Assembly (NCBI GenBank): GCA_013152415.1
Contig: JAADGI010000015.1
Location: forward strand, 62,001 to 126,000
DNA length: 64,000 nucleotides
Direction: 5' to 3'
DNA from: Gammaproteobacteria bacterium
GTDB taxonomy: Bacteria > Pseudomonadota > Gammaproteobacteria > HyVt-429
A model generated the notes under the pieces. The model was not told where the DNA came from. It worked only from the letters and a program-made list of their open reading frames with translations, and ran no database searches. The translations under genes and the position numbers were made by a program. Shown in pieces: positions 63,924-64,000 of this stretch (positions are counted from its first letter, which is position 1; each line of letters opens with the position of its first letter).

Positions 63924-64000
63924 TATGCCCTGAATAGCAACGGAATGCACGCCCCTAATTACCGGCCATTACTGGCCTTCTTGTCTATGGCAGCGGGCAC

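Overview
The window is a stretch of chromosome from a gammaproteobacterium of intermediate GC content. The evidence is conserved gene order and gene content: yicC-gmk-rpoZ-spoT-ridA-recG running one way with rph-rdgB divergent, ubiA and ubiD for ubiquinone, prlC-gor, and pilU. Several rhodanese-domain proteins, two TauE/SafE exporters, a SulP permease and several c-type cytochromes hint at a sulfur-oxidising or sediment lineage, perhaps near the Chromatiales; that placement is inference. I see no rRNA, tRNA, CRISPR array, complete insertion sequence or prophage.

Layout. 0-0.6 kb: hicB and the start of hicA, plus a small acidic protein. 0.8-7.3 kb: two tandem paralogues joining cyclic-nucleotide-binding domains to rhodanese, an exported glutaredoxin-like protein, prlC and gor. 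7.4-10.7 kb: two c-di-GMP-related proteins (degenerate EAL-HDOD and GGDEF). 10.7-15.1 kb: aroE, a TauE/SafE exporter and the complete AmmeMemoRadiSam trio. 15.1-20.2 kb: a segment between two copies of a 130-140 bp MITE-like element, holding an exported double rhodanese, a DUF2975/XRE/lipoprotein/DUF2147 operon and a catalase. 20.3-31.7 kb: SEC-C protein, ParA-like ATPase, ubiD, a CsgG-like protein, ubiA, recG, ridA, spoT, rpoZ, gmk, yicC. 31.8-35.1 kb: Ser/Thr kinase and PP2C phosphatase placed between yicC and rph-rdgB. 35.5-43.1 kb: double UspA, pilU, an NAD-dependent epimerase-like protein, a thioredoxin-fold/HEAT protein, a YihY-type membrane protein, a UDG-superfamily protein and a GT2 glycosyltransferase.

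43.1-46.9 kb is a small accessory island and the most interesting part. It contains one complete integron gene cassette (about 43686-45151) with a folded attC site and no integrase nearby. The cassette encodes a roughly 400-residue protein that I do not recognise, with PD-(D/E)XK nuclease-like motifs. A second cassette-like ORF with an SPFH-like start follows. Next comes a parDE toxin-antitoxin pair whose parE carries an in-frame stop, bracketed by two 85-bp direct repeats that look like rimI fragments. A 20-bp exact direct repeat also marks the left edge of the cassette and the 3' end of parE.

46.9-64 kb: an exported SRPBCC protein, two exported unknowns, a cytochrome c5-like lipoprotein gene frameshifted inside a 15-bp tandem repeat, bactofilin, an ABC-2 exporter, a small-peptide/TauE/UspA operon, a methyltransferase, an RRM protein, a cold-shock protein, an RhlE-type helicase, a lipoprotein, a SulP permease, RlmA-like and spermidine synthase-like enzymes, a VF530 protein and two heme c proteins. 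Three copies of a ~190 bp palindromic element, octamer repeats and a REP-like palindrome lie between genes.
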